From assembly GCF_021172065.1 (NCBI RefSeq), contig NZ_CP087880.1:3386583-3450582 (forward strand): a DNA stretch of 64,000 bases, written 5' to 3'. The notes under the pieces are model-generated. The model saw nothing but the letters and a program-made list of their open reading frames with translations. It was not told the DNA's origin and searched no databases. Shown in pieces: positions 23,201-32,309 of the stretch. This DNA is from Pseudocitrobacter corydidari (GTDB lineage Bacteria; Pseudomonadota; Gammaproteobacteria; Enterobacterales; Enterobacteriaceae). How positions within the stretch are numbered: position 1 is the first letter of the stretch; each line of letters starts with the position of its first letter. Both the position numbers and the translations under genes were made by a program.

Positions 23201-23292
23201 AACAACAGGTTGCCACACTCTGGCAGACCTGGTGGCAGGAGATGCAGGCACTAGCCTCCCGTGAAAATAAAGGGGTCGAGAACCGCGCGTGA
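20224..23292 (+). CDS. Large fusion protein: alpha/alpha-toroid domain plus GT4 glycosyltransferase
   Basis: A 1022-residue protein with no signal peptide, so probably cytoplasmic. Residues ~200-470 are helical repeats with the character of an (alpha/alpha) toroid (W-F-P-C-F-D and Y-Y-D-G-E-A-A-F-A segments), as in some glycan-active enzymes. From ~560 a glycosyltransferase of GT-B fold begins (F-L-C-G-N-F near its start). The C-terminal donor half contains A-R-Y-S-P-E-K-Q near 840 and the E-x7-E motif E-G-F-P-L-F-C-M-E at 917-925, typical of GT4. The middle resembles TagE/GtfA-type protein or teichoic acid glucosyltransferases. It lies between a type I secretion set and lapG, whose GTG start overlaps its stop. 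I infer glycosylation of a secreted adhesin. The sugar and the target are not readable. Confidence 0.8.
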   Translation: MSLSHLLAQTRPLVEQFNIAADASHVPGYVLFFSVSNGQERAHIEQARGDTLDNAWIAGAKALQRWAQKQTTQPCWLRVDVVNHVEALRWDALQNKLRKTKRNYFRFGLSFSESFEHALLEQEIAANALLYVGTEGVATPNDKNLVSYTRQRFGSERHWPDAPEKILWRFTTLGAFSDGNRAYPLESAGPHSGYRQLPHWQDELEPMIHSASDYLARQVKKSGRFHYGWFPCFDRAIPTYNALRHASSTYALLEGWEVTQNDTQFAAIERALHDLASELIRTCTLPDGSDADFLVDTGDEIKLGGNAVCILAMAKYSELTGNERYLAQMERLANGIAFMQNAESGAFVHVLHAADLSLKEEQRIIYYDGEAAFALMRLYGLTKNPRWLSIVERAMDNFIARKHWQAHDHWLSYCVNELTRYRPQARYYQFGLDNVRDHLDFVLKRVTTYPTLLELMMAAQRMIERLQNDETHRHLLADFDVDKFYRALEYRARYLANGFFWPELAMFFKNPQKIVGSFFIRHHSYRVRIDDVEHYLSGYVAYRKYRLQQAKPQQQLVFLCGNFRHEGNGIEIASIRRCALFIRQLGVSPWVITSSWNPQLARTVEALYESGKLPAPVNALTVYDWLPAMLERGDIRPMQELRPGTRAQTRKDSRNILAARRYVNGEGNLSHEDFVHLPTQKIVLRRHYRSLKGTAYLSAIELRFTDHERRYASEEAFAAAMLAHNLDRQTTWHFLVDKNLPWREFVSSKPKNWLNATLTSVIHSTHQREDGEFKQAYRHVLRDETLLDRIIVLTDAQKNDLAQVISGAQRMRTIPNHLSPPLPLNAVTKTTGYRVLCMARYSPEKQHQLLFRVFAQVVASIPEAELHTWGYGPLKTQLAQWVIDNHLENNIFVHGLTHDLESVHQQSNCAVLSSSLEGFPLFCMESLAHGTPLVSFDIQYGPRDLLENSGAGILVKPNDETALAEALIAVLQNPQQRAQMQENALRHAARYSEQQVATLWQTWWQEMQALASRENKGVENRA

Positions 23293-23981
23293 ACGTTCGA
23301 CTGAGCCGTCGCACACTCTGGCAACGCTGGCTGGCATTCTGGCTGGCGCTACTGCTCGTGCTCTCACCTGGCCTCGGCGCCAGCTGGGATTTCAACACCA
23401 TCAACTCGCGCAGCCAACAGCTCTACGGCCCCGCCACGCCAACGGCGCAGCGCAACATTGATGAGTGGGCGGCATTGCTTAAAAATCCGCCGCAGGGCAC
23501 TATTCAGGATAAATTAAACCGCGTTAATCAGTTTTTTAATTCCCGCATGCGTTTTCGTGATGATATCGCCGTATGGGGGCAGCAGGATTATTGGGCAACG
23601 CCGATTGAATTCTTACGCAAAGGTGCGGGCGACTGCGAAGATTACGCGCTGGCGAAATATTTCACCCTGCGTGAATTGGGCGTGCCCGCCAGTCAGCTTC
23701 GAATTACCTATGTTAAAGCGTTGCAGTTAAATCAGGCGCATATGGTTGTCGCCTGGTACGCCACGCCCGACGCGGTACCGTTAATTCTGGATAACTTAAA
23801 AACCGCTATTTTACCCGCGACACAGCGTAATGACCTGCTGCCGGTTTACTCCTTCAACGGCGAGGGGTTATGGATCCCGCAGGCAGGTAAAAACAAGCGC
23901 GTGGGCGACAGTAAAAAGATTTCTCGCTGGCAGGATCTTCTCACCAAGATGCGTGCAGAAGGATTTGTAATTAATGAATAG
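23289..23981 (+). CDS. lapG: Periplasmic adhesin protease LapG
   Basis: A 230-residue transglutaminase-like cysteine protease. An N-terminal hydrophobic signal or anchor (residues 10-30) sends it to the periplasm. The triad is visible as C116 (in G-D-C-E-D), H151 (A-H-M-V-V) and D168 (L-I-L-D-N). D115, E117 and D118 around the cysteine match the calcium-binding residues of known LapG proteins. It starts at a GTG overlapping the previous stop. The family cleaves Lap adhesins after the first alanine pair of TAAG, a motif present in both adhesins here. LapD, 9 bases downstream, should bind and inhibit it at high c-di-GMP. Confidence 0.95.
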   Translation: MNVRLSRRTLWQRWLAFWLALLLVLSPGLGASWDFNTINSRSQQLYGPATPTAQRNIDEWAALLKNPPQGTIQDKLNRVNQFFNSRMRFRDDIAVWGQQDYWATPIEFLRKGAGDCEDYALAKYFTLRELGVPASQLRITYVKALQLNQAHMVVAWYATPDAVPLILDNLKTAILPATQRNDLLPVYSFNGEGLWIPQAGKNKRVGDSKKISRWQDLLTKMRAEGFVINE

Positions 23982-23990
23982 GAAGTAGCC

Positions 23991-25934
23991 ATGTCTCTCT
24001 ATAAACAGCTACTCATTGGTATTTGTCTGTTCACGGTCATCATCTTCTGCGGCAGCTTTTATGTGACGCTGGAGAGTTCGCGCGAACAGTACCACAACCA
24101 ACTGAGTGCGCACGCACAGGATAGCGCCACCGCACTGGGCCTTTCGCTCACGGCCAATATTGACGATCCGGTGATGACGGAACTGATGGTGAATTCCATC
24201 TTCGACAGCGGCTACTTTTACCGGATCCGGGTTGTCGATATCAAAACCGGCAAACCGCTGATTGAACGCCAGAACACGCCGCAAAGCGCCAGCGTCCCTA
24301 ACTGGTTTGTGCGCATGGTACGTCTGAACCCCGGCCAGGGTGAAGCGGTAGTGATGCGCGGCTGGAACCAGGTGGCGAAAGTGGAAGTGATCAGCCATCC
24401 GATGTTCGCGTTGACGCGCCTGTGGGATAGCCTGGTCGCCAGTTTCCTGCTGTTAAGCGTGTGCAGCATTCTTTGCGTACTGGGCGCGATGTTGATGCTA
24501 CGCCGCAGCCTGCGCCCGCTGAATCATATTGTCGATCAGGCGCTGGCGATCAGCCGCCGCGAGTTCCTCAATCTGCCGGAACGCCCCAAAACGCCGGAGC
24601 TCCGCCGGGTTGTGGAAGCCACCAACATGATGGTCACCCAGCTTAAAGCGCTGTTCAGCGAACAGGCCACGCGTACCGAAACGCTGCGTCAGGAGGCCTA
24701 TAATGACAGCCTGACGGGGCTGAACAACCGTCGCTCATTTGATATTAAACTCCAGTCGCGTCTGAGCGATGAAGAACACGCCGCGGGCCATCTGATTTTA
24801 CTGCGCGTGCAGGACCTCATCGGCTTGAACCAGCGCCTCGGCGGGGCTAAAACCGATCAGTTGCTGGTTGCCGTGGCCGATATTCTGAACGAGCTCCAGC
24901 AGCGATTTTTCCATAACGAAGGTTTCCTGGCGCGTATTCGCGGCGGTGAGTTCGCGATTATCGCGCCCCCGATTTTGCCGCAGGAGATGGAAAATCTTAT
25001 TGCCACCCTCAGCACACAATTAAAAGCGTTGCATGAAACCGGCATGAGTGACGTCACCCCCGTCGCCCACTTCTCGCAGGTGAGTTTCAATATGGGCGAT
25101 ACGCCGCAGGCGCTGCTGCGTCAGGCCGACCAGGCGCTGGCGATGGCGGAAACGGAGATGCGTTTCTTTGCCGACACGCAGGCACCACAGGAAGTGGAAA
25201 ACGAAGACGATCACCATCACTGGCACACACGTCTGGAAACCGTACTGGCGAAAGAGAGCTTCGAGCTTTTCTCCCAGCCCGTATATGAGTGCAACAATAA
25301 AAACATCATCCTGCATCAGAAAATCCTCGCCCGCATCAAGACACCGGAAGGTGAAATCATCCCCGCCGGACGCTTTATGCCGTGGATCCACCGCCTGGCG
25401 CTGAGCCGCCGGATGGACATCGTCATGCTGAAACAGACGCTGAAAGCGATGGAGAAAAGCACCCAGCCGCTGGCGCTGAGCATCAGTGGCGAAAGTGTTG
25501 CCGATGAGGAGAGCATGAACGCGCTGCTGCAACCGCTAAAAGGCGCGCGCCATCTCGCGGGCCGACTCACGCTGGAGCTCGATGAAAATGAGCTGCCGAA
25601 TCCGGAGCAGGTCAGCCTGCTGGTACAAAAACTCAATACGCTGGGCTGCCGTCTGGGCATTCAACACTTCGGCGGGCGTTTCCATTTGATTGGCAACCTG
25701 CCGCAGTGGGGGCTGGCGTGGATTAAAGTAGATGGCGGCTATATTCGTCATATCGATCAGGAAGAGGACAAAAAACTCTTTATCGAAGCCATTTACTGGG
25801 CGACGCGTCAGATCAATTTACCGTTAATCGCTGAGCGAGTGGAAACGGAAGGTGAACTGGCCGTATTGGAAAAAATAGGTTTGTATGGTGCAATGGGACG
25901 ATATTTTAGCGATGCCAGCACTCTCACTAAATAA
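23991..25934 (+). CDS. lapD: Inside-out c-di-GMP receptor LapD
   Basis: A 647-residue inner membrane receptor. A first membrane helix (about 7-25), a periplasmic output domain (about 26-150), a second helix (about 152-175), a HAMP segment, a GGDEF domain and an EAL domain follow in order. Both enzymatic motifs are degenerate: R-G-G-E-F at 317-321 in place of GGDEF, and K-I-L at 444-446 in place of EAL. This is the signature of LapD, which binds c-di-GMP through the EAL domain rather than making or degrading it. In the known model the bound form sequesters LapG in the periplasm and keeps adhesin on the surface. It is co-transcribed with lapG. Confidence 0.95.
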   Translation: MSLYKQLLIGICLFTVIIFCGSFYVTLESSREQYHNQLSAHAQDSATALGLSLTANIDDPVMTELMVNSIFDSGYFYRIRVVDIKTGKPLIERQNTPQSASVPNWFVRMVRLNPGQGEAVVMRGWNQVAKVEVISHPMFALTRLWDSLVASFLLLSVCSILCVLGAMLMLRRSLRPLNHIVDQALAISRREFLNLPERPKTPELRRVVEATNMMVTQLKALFSEQATRTETLRQEAYNDSLTGLNNRRSFDIKLQSRLSDEEHAAGHLILLRVQDLIGLNQRLGGAKTDQLLVAVADILNELQQRFFHNEGFLARIRGGEFAIIAPPILPQEMENLIATLSTQLKALHETGMSDVTPVAHFSQVSFNMGDTPQALLRQADQALAMAETEMRFFADTQAPQEVENEDDHHHWHTRLETVLAKESFELFSQPVYECNNKNIILHQKILARIKTPEGEIIPAGRFMPWIHRLALSRRMDIVMLKQTLKAMEKSTQPLALSISGESVADEESMNALLQPLKGARHLAGRLTLELDENELPNPEQVSLLVQKLNTLGCRLGIQHFGGRFHLIGNLPQWGLAWIKVDGGYIRHIDQEEDKKLFIEAIYWATRQINLPLIAERVETEGELAVLEKIGLYGAMGRYFSDASTLTK

Positions 25935-25951
25935 TTCTCAGGAGCATAATC

Positions 25952-26293
25952 ATGCATTTTATCGAACGTGACAGTGAGGGTCGGATCGTCCGGGTGGAGC
26001 CTGCTCCATTCCCCGAATCGACTGAACAGAGCCATGAAACCACCGCTGAAATTGACGAGTGGTTAAAGGTTAATACGCTGCGTGCCGCCACGCTACAGCA
26101 GTTGCAGCAGAGCGATCTCGAAATGGTCCGTGTCCTTGAGGATCTGATTGAGGTGCTGATGAGTAAAGGGGTGATCAGCATTACCGATCTCCCGCCTGCG
26201 GCACAAAACAAATTGCTCAGCCGCGCGAAAGCCCGACAAACGCTGGGCGGGCTGGAAGATTTAATTGGCGAAGAGGAAGACCGGCTGATTTAA
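25952..26293 (+). CDS. Small conserved protein upstream of adhesin 2
   Basis: A 113-residue paralogue of the protein at 7610-7939, sharing the S-D-L-E-M-V-R-V-L-E-D-L-I, S-K-G-V-I-S-I-T-D-L-P and A-A-Q-N-K-L blocks. It is preceded by an AGGAG ribosome-binding site, 17 bases after lapD, and is probably the last gene of the long lapE-to-lapD operon. It has no signal peptide and no membrane helix. The C-terminus is acidic (E-E-E-D). Function unknown. The pairing of one copy with each adhesin suggests a chaperone-like or regulatory role; this is inference. Confidence 0.85.
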   Translation: MHFIERDSEGRIVRVEPAPFPESTEQSHETTAEIDEWLKVNTLRAATLQQLQQSDLEMVRVLEDLIEVLMSKGVISITDLPPAAQNKLLSRAKARQTLGGLEDLIGEEEDRLI

Positions 26294-26315
26294 AGCGGGT
26301 TAATCGTAGATTAAA

Positions 26316-26342
26316 CGCATTCAGGTATAACGCCTGAATGCG
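26316..26342 (+). terminator. Inverted repeat after the lapD operon
   Basis: A 10-base perfect stem (CGCATTCAGG with CCTGAATGCG) and a 7-base loop lie 23 bases after the stop codon. No long T-run follows, so termination strength is uncertain. Confidence 0.55.
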
Positions 26343-26688
26343 ACACGATTTCAATATTCGGAAATACCTTACAATACGCCCGGATTTAATATAAAAATAG
26401 TTAGATTGCTTGCTAATGATTAGACTTAAATATCTCTTCCCCGAATTTTACTTCAGATTCCTACCAATCCCTTATTTAAATCAAAGAAAACTCCTAAGCA
26501 TTCGGTTATTTTATAAGTAAATTCGCATTGATTTTTCAGTTAATTATTTAATATTCCAATATTTTCTTATAAAACCCAGCAAATTGGCCTTCTGGCCGTC
26601 TATATGTCAACAGGTTTCGTTGATATCATCGAATGACAGGGACGAAAACACAGGTGTACGGGTCACGTAAAGAGTCAGGAGAAACATC
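26343..26688 (+). promoter_or_regulatory. A/T-rich upstream region of adhesin 2
   Basis: About 350 bases without a gene, strongly A/T-rich up to ~26570 and then of normal composition. It should contain the adhesin 2 promoter. It ends with the ribosome-binding site AGGAGA before ATG 26689. I cannot single out promoter boxes with confidence. Confidence 0.5.
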
Positions 26689-29600
26689 ATGAGCGCTATA
26701 GTCGGAACAATTAAAGCGATAATAGGACAAGTTTTCGCTATCGCCCCTGATGGAAGCCGGCGTCTGCTGACTGAAGGTGATCACATCCTGAGTGGAGAAC
26801 AAATTGAAACCGGCCCCGCTGGCGCGGTGACCGTCTCCCTCGCGGACGGCAAAACCCTCGATCTGGGCCGCGACACCCACTGGGACAGTAACGGTATTGC
26901 CCCCGTCTCGACACCTGAAGTTGACCCGACCGACATTGCCGCCATCCAGCAGGCCATCGCTGACGGACAGGACCCGACCCAAATTCTAGAGGCTACCGCC
27001 GCTGGCCCACAACCCGCAACAGGGCAACCCGGTGCCAGCGGAGGCGGCTCACACACCCACGTTATTCTCGATCTAACCGGTGAAATTCTCGATCCGAATG
27101 CGGGATATCCAACGACCGGGCTCGATTTCCCTGATGATACTCGCGAAGAAGAACTGACGCTGCTGGACAGCGACGCGGATGCAGATTCTGACGCGGACAG
27201 TGACTCCGATTCTGACAGTGATTCAGATTCGGATAGCGATTCCGATTCCGACAGTGACTCTGACTCCGACAGCGACTCTGATTCAGACAGCGACTCTGAT
27301 TCAGACAGCGACTCTGATTCAGACAGCGATTCAGATTCCGACAGCGACTCTGACTCAGACAGTGACGCCGATTCAGACAGTGACTCGGATTCGGACAGTG
27401 ATTCTGACTCCGACAGTGACGCTGATTCCGACAGCGATTCCGATTCAGACAGTGACTCTGACTCGGACAGCGATTCTGACTCGGACAGCGATTCTGACTC
27501 AGACAGCGACTCTGATTCGGACAGCGATTCTGACTCAGACAGCGACTCTGATTCAGACAGCGATTCAGATTCCGACAGCGACTCTGACTCAGACAGTGAC
27601 GCCGATTCAGACAGTGATTCAGACTCCGACAGCGACTCCGATTCGGACAGTGACTCTGACTCCGATAGCGACTCGGATTCGGACAGCGATTCAGATTCCG
27701 ACAGTGATTCCGACTCGGACAGCGATTCAGATTCCGACAGTGATTCCGACTCGGACAGCGATTCAGATTCCGACAGTGATTCCGACTCGGACAGCGATTC
27801 AGATTCCGACAGTGATTCCGACTCGGACAGTGATTCAGATTCGGACAGCGACTCAGACTCCGATAGCGACGCCGACTCGGACAGCGATTCTGACTCAGAC
27901 AGCGATTCTGACTCAGACAGTGATTCCGACTCGGATAGCGATTCAGACTCCGACAGTGATTCCGACTCGGATTCCGACAGCGATTCTGACTCAGACAGTG
28001 ACTCTGACTCCGACAGCGACTCGGATTCCGACAGTGACTCCGATTCAGACAGTGACTCGGATTCCGACAGTGACTCTGATTCAGACAGCGATTCAGATTC
28101 GGACAGCGACTCAGACTCCGATAGCGACTCAGACTCCGATAGCGACTCAGACTCGGACAGCGATTCAGACTCCGACAGCGATTCAGACTCCGACAGCGAT
28201 TCTGACTCAGACAGTGATTCCGACTCGGATAGCGATTCAGACTCCGACAGTGATTCCGACTCGGACAGCGATTCTGACTCAGACAGTGACTCGGATTCCG
28301 ATAGCGACTCGGACAGCGATTCTGACTCAGACAGTGACTCCGATTCCGATAGCGACTCGGATTCCGACAGTGACTCAGATTCCGACAGTGACTCAGATTC
28401 CGACAGCGACTCCGATTCCGACAGCGATTCAGATTCCGACAGCGACTCGGATTCCGACAGCGACTCGGATTCCGACAGCGACTCAGACTCCGATAGCGAC
28501 GCCGACTCCGACAGTGATTCTGACTCAGACAGCGACTCTGATTCCGACAGCGACTCGGATTCCGACAGTGACTCGGATTCCGACAGTGACTCCGATTCAG
28601 ACAGTGACTCGGATTCCGATAGCGACTCGGATTCGGACAGCGATTCAGATTCCGACAGTGATTCCGACTCGGACAGCGATTCTGACTCAGACAGTGATTC
28701 CGACTCGGACAGCGATTCTGACTCAGACAGTGACTCGGATTCCGACAGTGACTCCGATTCAGACAGTGACTCGGATTCCGACAGTGACTCGGATTCTGAC
28801 AGCGACTCTGACTCCGATAGCGACTCGGATTCGGACAGCGATTCAGATTCCGACAGTGATTCCGACTCGGACAGTGACTCCGATTCCGACAGTGATTCCG
28901 ACTCGGACAGCGATTCTGACTCCGATAGCGACTCGGATTCGGACAGCGATTCAGATTCCGACAGTGATTCCGACTCGGACAGTGACTCCGATTCCGACAG
29001 TGATTCCGACTCGGACAGCGATTCTGACTCAGACAGTGACTCGGATTCCGATAGCGACTCGGATTCCGACAGCGATTCTGACTCAGACAGTGACTCCGAC
29101 TCCGACAGCGACTCGGATTCCGACAGTGACTCGGATTCCGACAGTGACTCCGATTCAGACAGTGACTCGGATTCCGATAGCGACTCGGATTCGGACAGCG
29201 ATTCAGATTCCGACAGTGATTCCGACTCGGACAGCGATTCTGACTCAGACAGTGACTCGGATTCCGATAGCGACTCGGATTCCGACAGCGATTCTGACTC
29301 AGACAGTGACTCCGATTCCGACAGCGACTCCGATTCCGACAGCGACTCCGATTCCGACAGCGACTCAGATTCCGACAGCGACTCTGATTCCGACAGCGAC
29401 TCTGATTCCGACAGCGACTCCGATTCCGACAGCGATTCAGATTCCGACAGCGACTCGGATTCCGACAGCGACTCAGACTCCGATAGCGACGCCGACTCGG
29501 ACAGCGATTCAGACTCCGACAGCGATTCAGATTCCGACAGTGATTCCGACTCGGACAGCGATTCTGACTCTGACAGTGACTCGGATTCCGACAGTGACTC

Positions 29601-32175
29601 GGATTCCGATAGCGACTCGGATTCGGACAGCGATTCAGATTCCGACAGTGATTCCGACTCGGACAGCGATTCTGACTCTGACAGTGACTCGGATTCCGAC
29701 AGTGACTCAGATTCCGACAGTGATTCTGACTCAGACAGCGATTCTGACTCTGACAGCGACTCCGATTCTGACGCCGATAGCGATGCTGACTCTGACAGTG
29801 ACTCGGATTCCGACAGTGACTCAGATTCCGACAGTGATTCTGACTCAGACAGCGATTCTGACTCTGACAGCGACTCCGATTCTGACGCCGATAGCGATGC
29901 TGACTCTGACAGCGACTCTGACTCTGACGCCGATAGCGATGCTGACTCTGACAGCGACTCCGATTCTGACGCCGATAGCGATGCTGACTCTGACAGCGAC
30001 TCCGACTCTGACGCCGATAGCGATGCTGACTCTGACAGCGACTCCGATTCAGACGCAGATAGTGACTCGGACTCGGACAGCGATTCAGACTCCGACAGTG
30101 ACTCAGACTCAGACAGCGACTCGGATTCCGACAGTGACTCAGACTCCGACAGCGACTCGGATTCTGACAGCGACTCGGATTCCGACAGCGACTCAGACTC
30201 CGACAGCGACTCGGATTCTGACAGCGATTCAGACTCCGACAGCGACTCCGATTCTGACAGTGACGCAGATTCCGACAGTGACGCCGATTCCGACAGCGAC
30301 TCGGATTCTGACAGTGACTCAGACTCCGACAGCGACTCCGATTCTGACAGCGACTCCGACTCGGACAGCGACTCCGACTCGGACAGCGACTCCGACTCGG
30401 ACAGCGACTCCGACTCGGACAGCGACTCCGACTCCGACAGCGACTCCGACAGCGACTCCGACAGCGACTCCGACTCCGACAGCGACGCCGATTCCGATTC
30501 CGACGCCGATCACTCCATCACCTTAGAAGTCGATTTCAGCGGCACTGAATCCTCAAAGGTCACCGAAATCAACGGCGGCAGCGGCGATCCTAACGGCTAC
30601 GACGTGGATGAAAATGGCAATATCGTCGCCATCGGTGAAAACGTGATTCTATGGATCACCGAAGGGGATATCGAGGCGGGACGCGTTTCCGATCAGATCC
30701 CGAAAGATCAAATTAAGGTCTATACCAACGGCAACCCGTCGGGCGATGAAAGCCACAGCGATGTCTTCCTCGTTCACGAAGGCAGCGGCTACTGGCAGGA
30801 CGGAAACTTCCGCGACCTGAACTCAATTAAAGGCAATACAACCTCTGCCTCCGGTCCAAATGGCGATGCGCGTGACACCATCTATGTTCAGGATGATGGT
30901 CAAGGCTGGCACGCCGACAAAGGCCCGGCGAACGTTAACGGCAATATTAACTATGTCGATAACGTCACAATCACCATCGGCGACAAAACCATCGTTCAGG
31001 GTTCGAACTCAATCTCGGACGTCACCTCCTCTGACGGCGGCCAGGGCTGGGACCCTAATGCGCCGGAAAGTAAAACGTCCTGGCATTACGAGCTGTCGCT
31101 GGATGCGTCCGTCAACGGTGGCGGCGAGCACGACCAGATAACGTCCATTACGCTCTCCGGCCTTCCGCAGGGTACGATTGAATATAACGGCCAAACGTAC
31201 ACCGTCGATGCTAACGGCCATGTGGTGATCGACGTCGATGACACCACCAATCTGAACGCCAATATCACGCTGACCACCGACAATCAGGTCAATCTGGATG
31301 ACGTGAAGGTGGATATTGAAACCAGCGTCAACGGCGAACACCACGACAGCGGGGATATTGCCGTCAGCGACGATCACCATAGCATTACGCTCTCCGGCAG
31401 TGATGCAGAGACGTCAACGACACAGGAGAGTCATGATGCGGATGTGCTGACCACCTCCGCCGATGAACATCATGACACCAGCGATAGCGACACGACGCAC
31501 GATACGCAGTCGCAAAGCGAAACGACGGATGCAACGCAAAGCGTGGCGGCGACGTCCAGCGAGCTGGTTGACGAGCAATCCCCTCATCACGACGTCGCAA
31601 GTCAGGAAACGGACAATACCGCAGACACGCACGCGTCGGTCGCGGAAAATGACACAACGGTCAGCGGTGACGATACGCAAACCGAAAGCAGCGAGGCAGA
31701 CAACTCGCACGCCTCGCTTATCGATAGTGAAGATCTCTATCTGACGCAAACAGAAACTGTCGCCGATAGTGCATCAACGCCAAATGATGCGGCCACGGCT
31801 GACAGCGCCACTGAGACCTCGTTAAGCAACCTCGTGGGGGGCGAAGATGCTTCCACAGGAGAAAGTCAGACGGTAACCGCGAATGTCGCCGAAAGTGCAA
31901 CGGACAACAGCGACGCCGATCACGGCGACAGTCCAGCCAGCGCCACAACGCTCAGCAGTGAAGAGCCGCTCAATTTCAGCGATATTATCCACGATGAAAG
32001 CAGCGACGACGACCTGGGCAAACTGCTGCCTGTGGCCGACGTAAGTGCCGAAAGCAGCAATGCAACCGACCAGATCGTCTCGGCGGATTCAGCGGCTGAC
32101 GGAAACGATGCCTATACTGGAGGGGACGACGCGCACGTCGATAACTTAATCGCCAAACCCGATACCGACTCCTGA
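26689..32175 (+). CDS. Ser-Asp repeat Lap-type adhesin (adhesin 2)
   Basis: A 1828-residue surface protein. Residues 1-150 form a retention module closely similar to adhesin 1 ([11 protein letters not shown]), with the LapG motif TAAG at 103-106 and the shared H-T-H-V-[IV]-L-D-L-T-G segment. Residues 160-1274 are almost pure Ser-Asp, with occasional Ala replacing Ser, an extended acidic stalk like staphylococcal Sdr/ClfA region R. Residues ~1275-1500 are a folded beta-type region ([10 protein letters not shown] onward). Residues ~1510-1828 are Ser/Thr/Asp/His-rich and of low complexity. Unlike adhesin 1, I see no RTX nonapeptides and no clear vWA domain. The ATG follows an AGGAGA site. Its own type I secretion set follows at 32310. 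The whole stalk is a likely glycosylation target. Confidence 0.93.
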   Translation: MSAIVGTIKAIIGQVFAIAPDGSRRLLTEGDHILSGEQIETGPAGAVTVSLADGKTLDLGRDTHWDSNGIAPVSTPEVDPTDIAAIQQAIADGQDPTQILEATAAGPQPATGQPGASGGGSHTHVILDLTGEILDPNAGYPTTGLDFPDDTREEELTLLDSDADADSDADSDSDSDSDSDSDSDSDSDSDSDSDSDSDSDSDSDSDSDSDSDSDSDSDSDSDSDSDADSDSDSDSDSDSDSDSDADSDSDSDSDSDSDSDSDSDSDSDSDSDSDSDSDSDSDSDSDSDSDSDSDSDSDSDSDSDADSDSDSDSDSDSDSDSDSDSDSDSDSDSDSDSDSDSDSDSDSDSDSDSDSDSDSDSDSDSDSDSDSDSDSDSDSDSDSDSDSDSDSDSDADSDSDSDSDSDSDSDSDSDSDSDSDSDSDSDSDSDSDSDSDSDSDSDSDSDSDSDSDSDSDSDSDSDSDSDSDSDSDSDSDSDSDSDSDSDSDSDSDSDSDSDSDSDSDSDSDSDSDSDSDSDSDSDSDSDSDSDSDSDSDSDSDSDSDSDSDSDSDSDSDSDSDSDSDSDSDSDSDSDSDSDSDSDSDSDSDSDSDSDSDSDSDSDSDADSDSDSDSDSDSDSDSDSDSDSDSDSDSDSDSDSDSDSDSDSDSDSDSDSDSDSDSDSDSDSDSDSDSDSDSDSDSDSDSDSDSDSDSDSDSDSDSDSDSDSDSDSDSDSDSDSDSDSDSDSDSDSDSDSDSDSDSDSDSDSDSDSDSDSDSDSDSDSDSDSDSDSDSDSDSDSDSDSDSDSDSDSDSDSDSDSDSDSDSDSDSDSDSDSDSDSDSDSDSDSDSDSDSDSDSDSDSDSDSDSDSDSDSDSDSDSDSDSDSDSDSDSDSDSDSDSDSDSDSDSDSDSDSDSDSDSDSDSDSDSDSDSDSDSDSDSDSDSDSDSDSDSDSDADSDSDSDSDSDSDSDSDSDSDSDSDSDSDSDSDSDSDSDSDSDSDSDSDSDSDSDSDSDSDSDSDSDSDSDSDSDSDSDSDSDSDSDSDSDSDADSDADSDSDSDSDSDSDSDSDSDSDSDSDSDSDSDSDADSDADSDSDSDSDADSDADSDSDSDSDADSDADSDSDSDSDADSDADSDSDSDSDADSDSDSDSDSDSDSDSDSDSDSDSDSDSDSDSDSDSDSDSDSDSDSDSDSDSDSDSDSDSDSDSDSDSDADSDSDADSDSDSDSDSDSDSDSDSDSDSDSDSDSDSDSDSDSDSDSDSDSDSDSDSDSDSDSDSDSDSDSDSDADSDSDADHSITLEVDFSGTESSKVTEINGGSGDPNGYDVDENGNIVAIGENVILWITEGDIEAGRVSDQIPKDQIKVYTNGNPSGDESHSDVFLVHEGSGYWQDGNFRDLNSIKGNTTSASGPNGDARDTIYVQDDGQGWHADKGPANVNGNINYVDNVTITIGDKTIVQGSNSISDVTSSDGGQGWDPNAPESKTSWHYELSLDASVNGGGEHDQITSITLSGLPQGTIEYNGQTYTVDANGHVVIDVDDTTNLNANITLTTDNQVNLDDVKVDIETSVNGEHHDSGDIAVSDDHHSITLSGSDAETSTTQESHDADVLTTSADEHHDTSDSDTTHDTQSQSETTDATQSVAATSSELVDEQSPHHDVASQETDNTADTHASVAENDTTVSGDDTQTESSEADNSHASLIDSEDLYLTQTETVADSASTPNDAATADSATETSLSNLVGGEDASTGESQTVTANVAESATDNSDADHGDSPASATTLSSEEPLNFSDIIHDESSDDDLGKLLPVADVSAESSNATDQIVSADSAADGNDAYTGGDDAHVDNLIAKPDTDS
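26995..27006 (+). other. Predicted LapG cleavage site codons (TAAG) in adhesin 2
   Basis: These codons encode Thr-Ala-Ala-Gly at residues 103-106 in the context I-L-E-A-T-A-A-G, matching adhesin 1. The single LapG in the window should therefore process both adhesins. Confidence 0.8.
27166..30510 (+). repeat. Ser-Asp coding repeat with 18-bp periodicity
   Basis: 1115 codons of alternating Asp and Ser (sometimes Ala). Asp codons are GAC or GAT. Serine codons mostly cycle TCN, TCN, AGY, giving an 18-base unit GAYTCNGAYTCNGAYAGY, about 186 units long with a few phase breaks. Longer blocks of units are themselves duplicated. The repeat should be prone to length change, and long-read data are needed for a trustworthy count. 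Confidence 0.95.
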
Positions 32176-32309
32176 CCACGGTAAGCCTCTCGTAGCCGAT
32201 GCGCGCGAGGGGCTGATTCTGCCCAAAACGCACATGCGGAGAGTGGGCAAGGTCTCCGGCAAGGAAAGCGCTCAGGCCGGAGAATTTAAGAAACGATAAG
32301 GACAATAAA

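Noticed and set aside
27179-30526. A 1115-codon plus-strand frame rich in Thr, Ile and Pro
   Set aside because: It is a frame-shifted reading of the Ser-Asp repeat; the repeat has no stop codon in this frame by composition. The Lap retention module and ribosome-binding site support the other frame.
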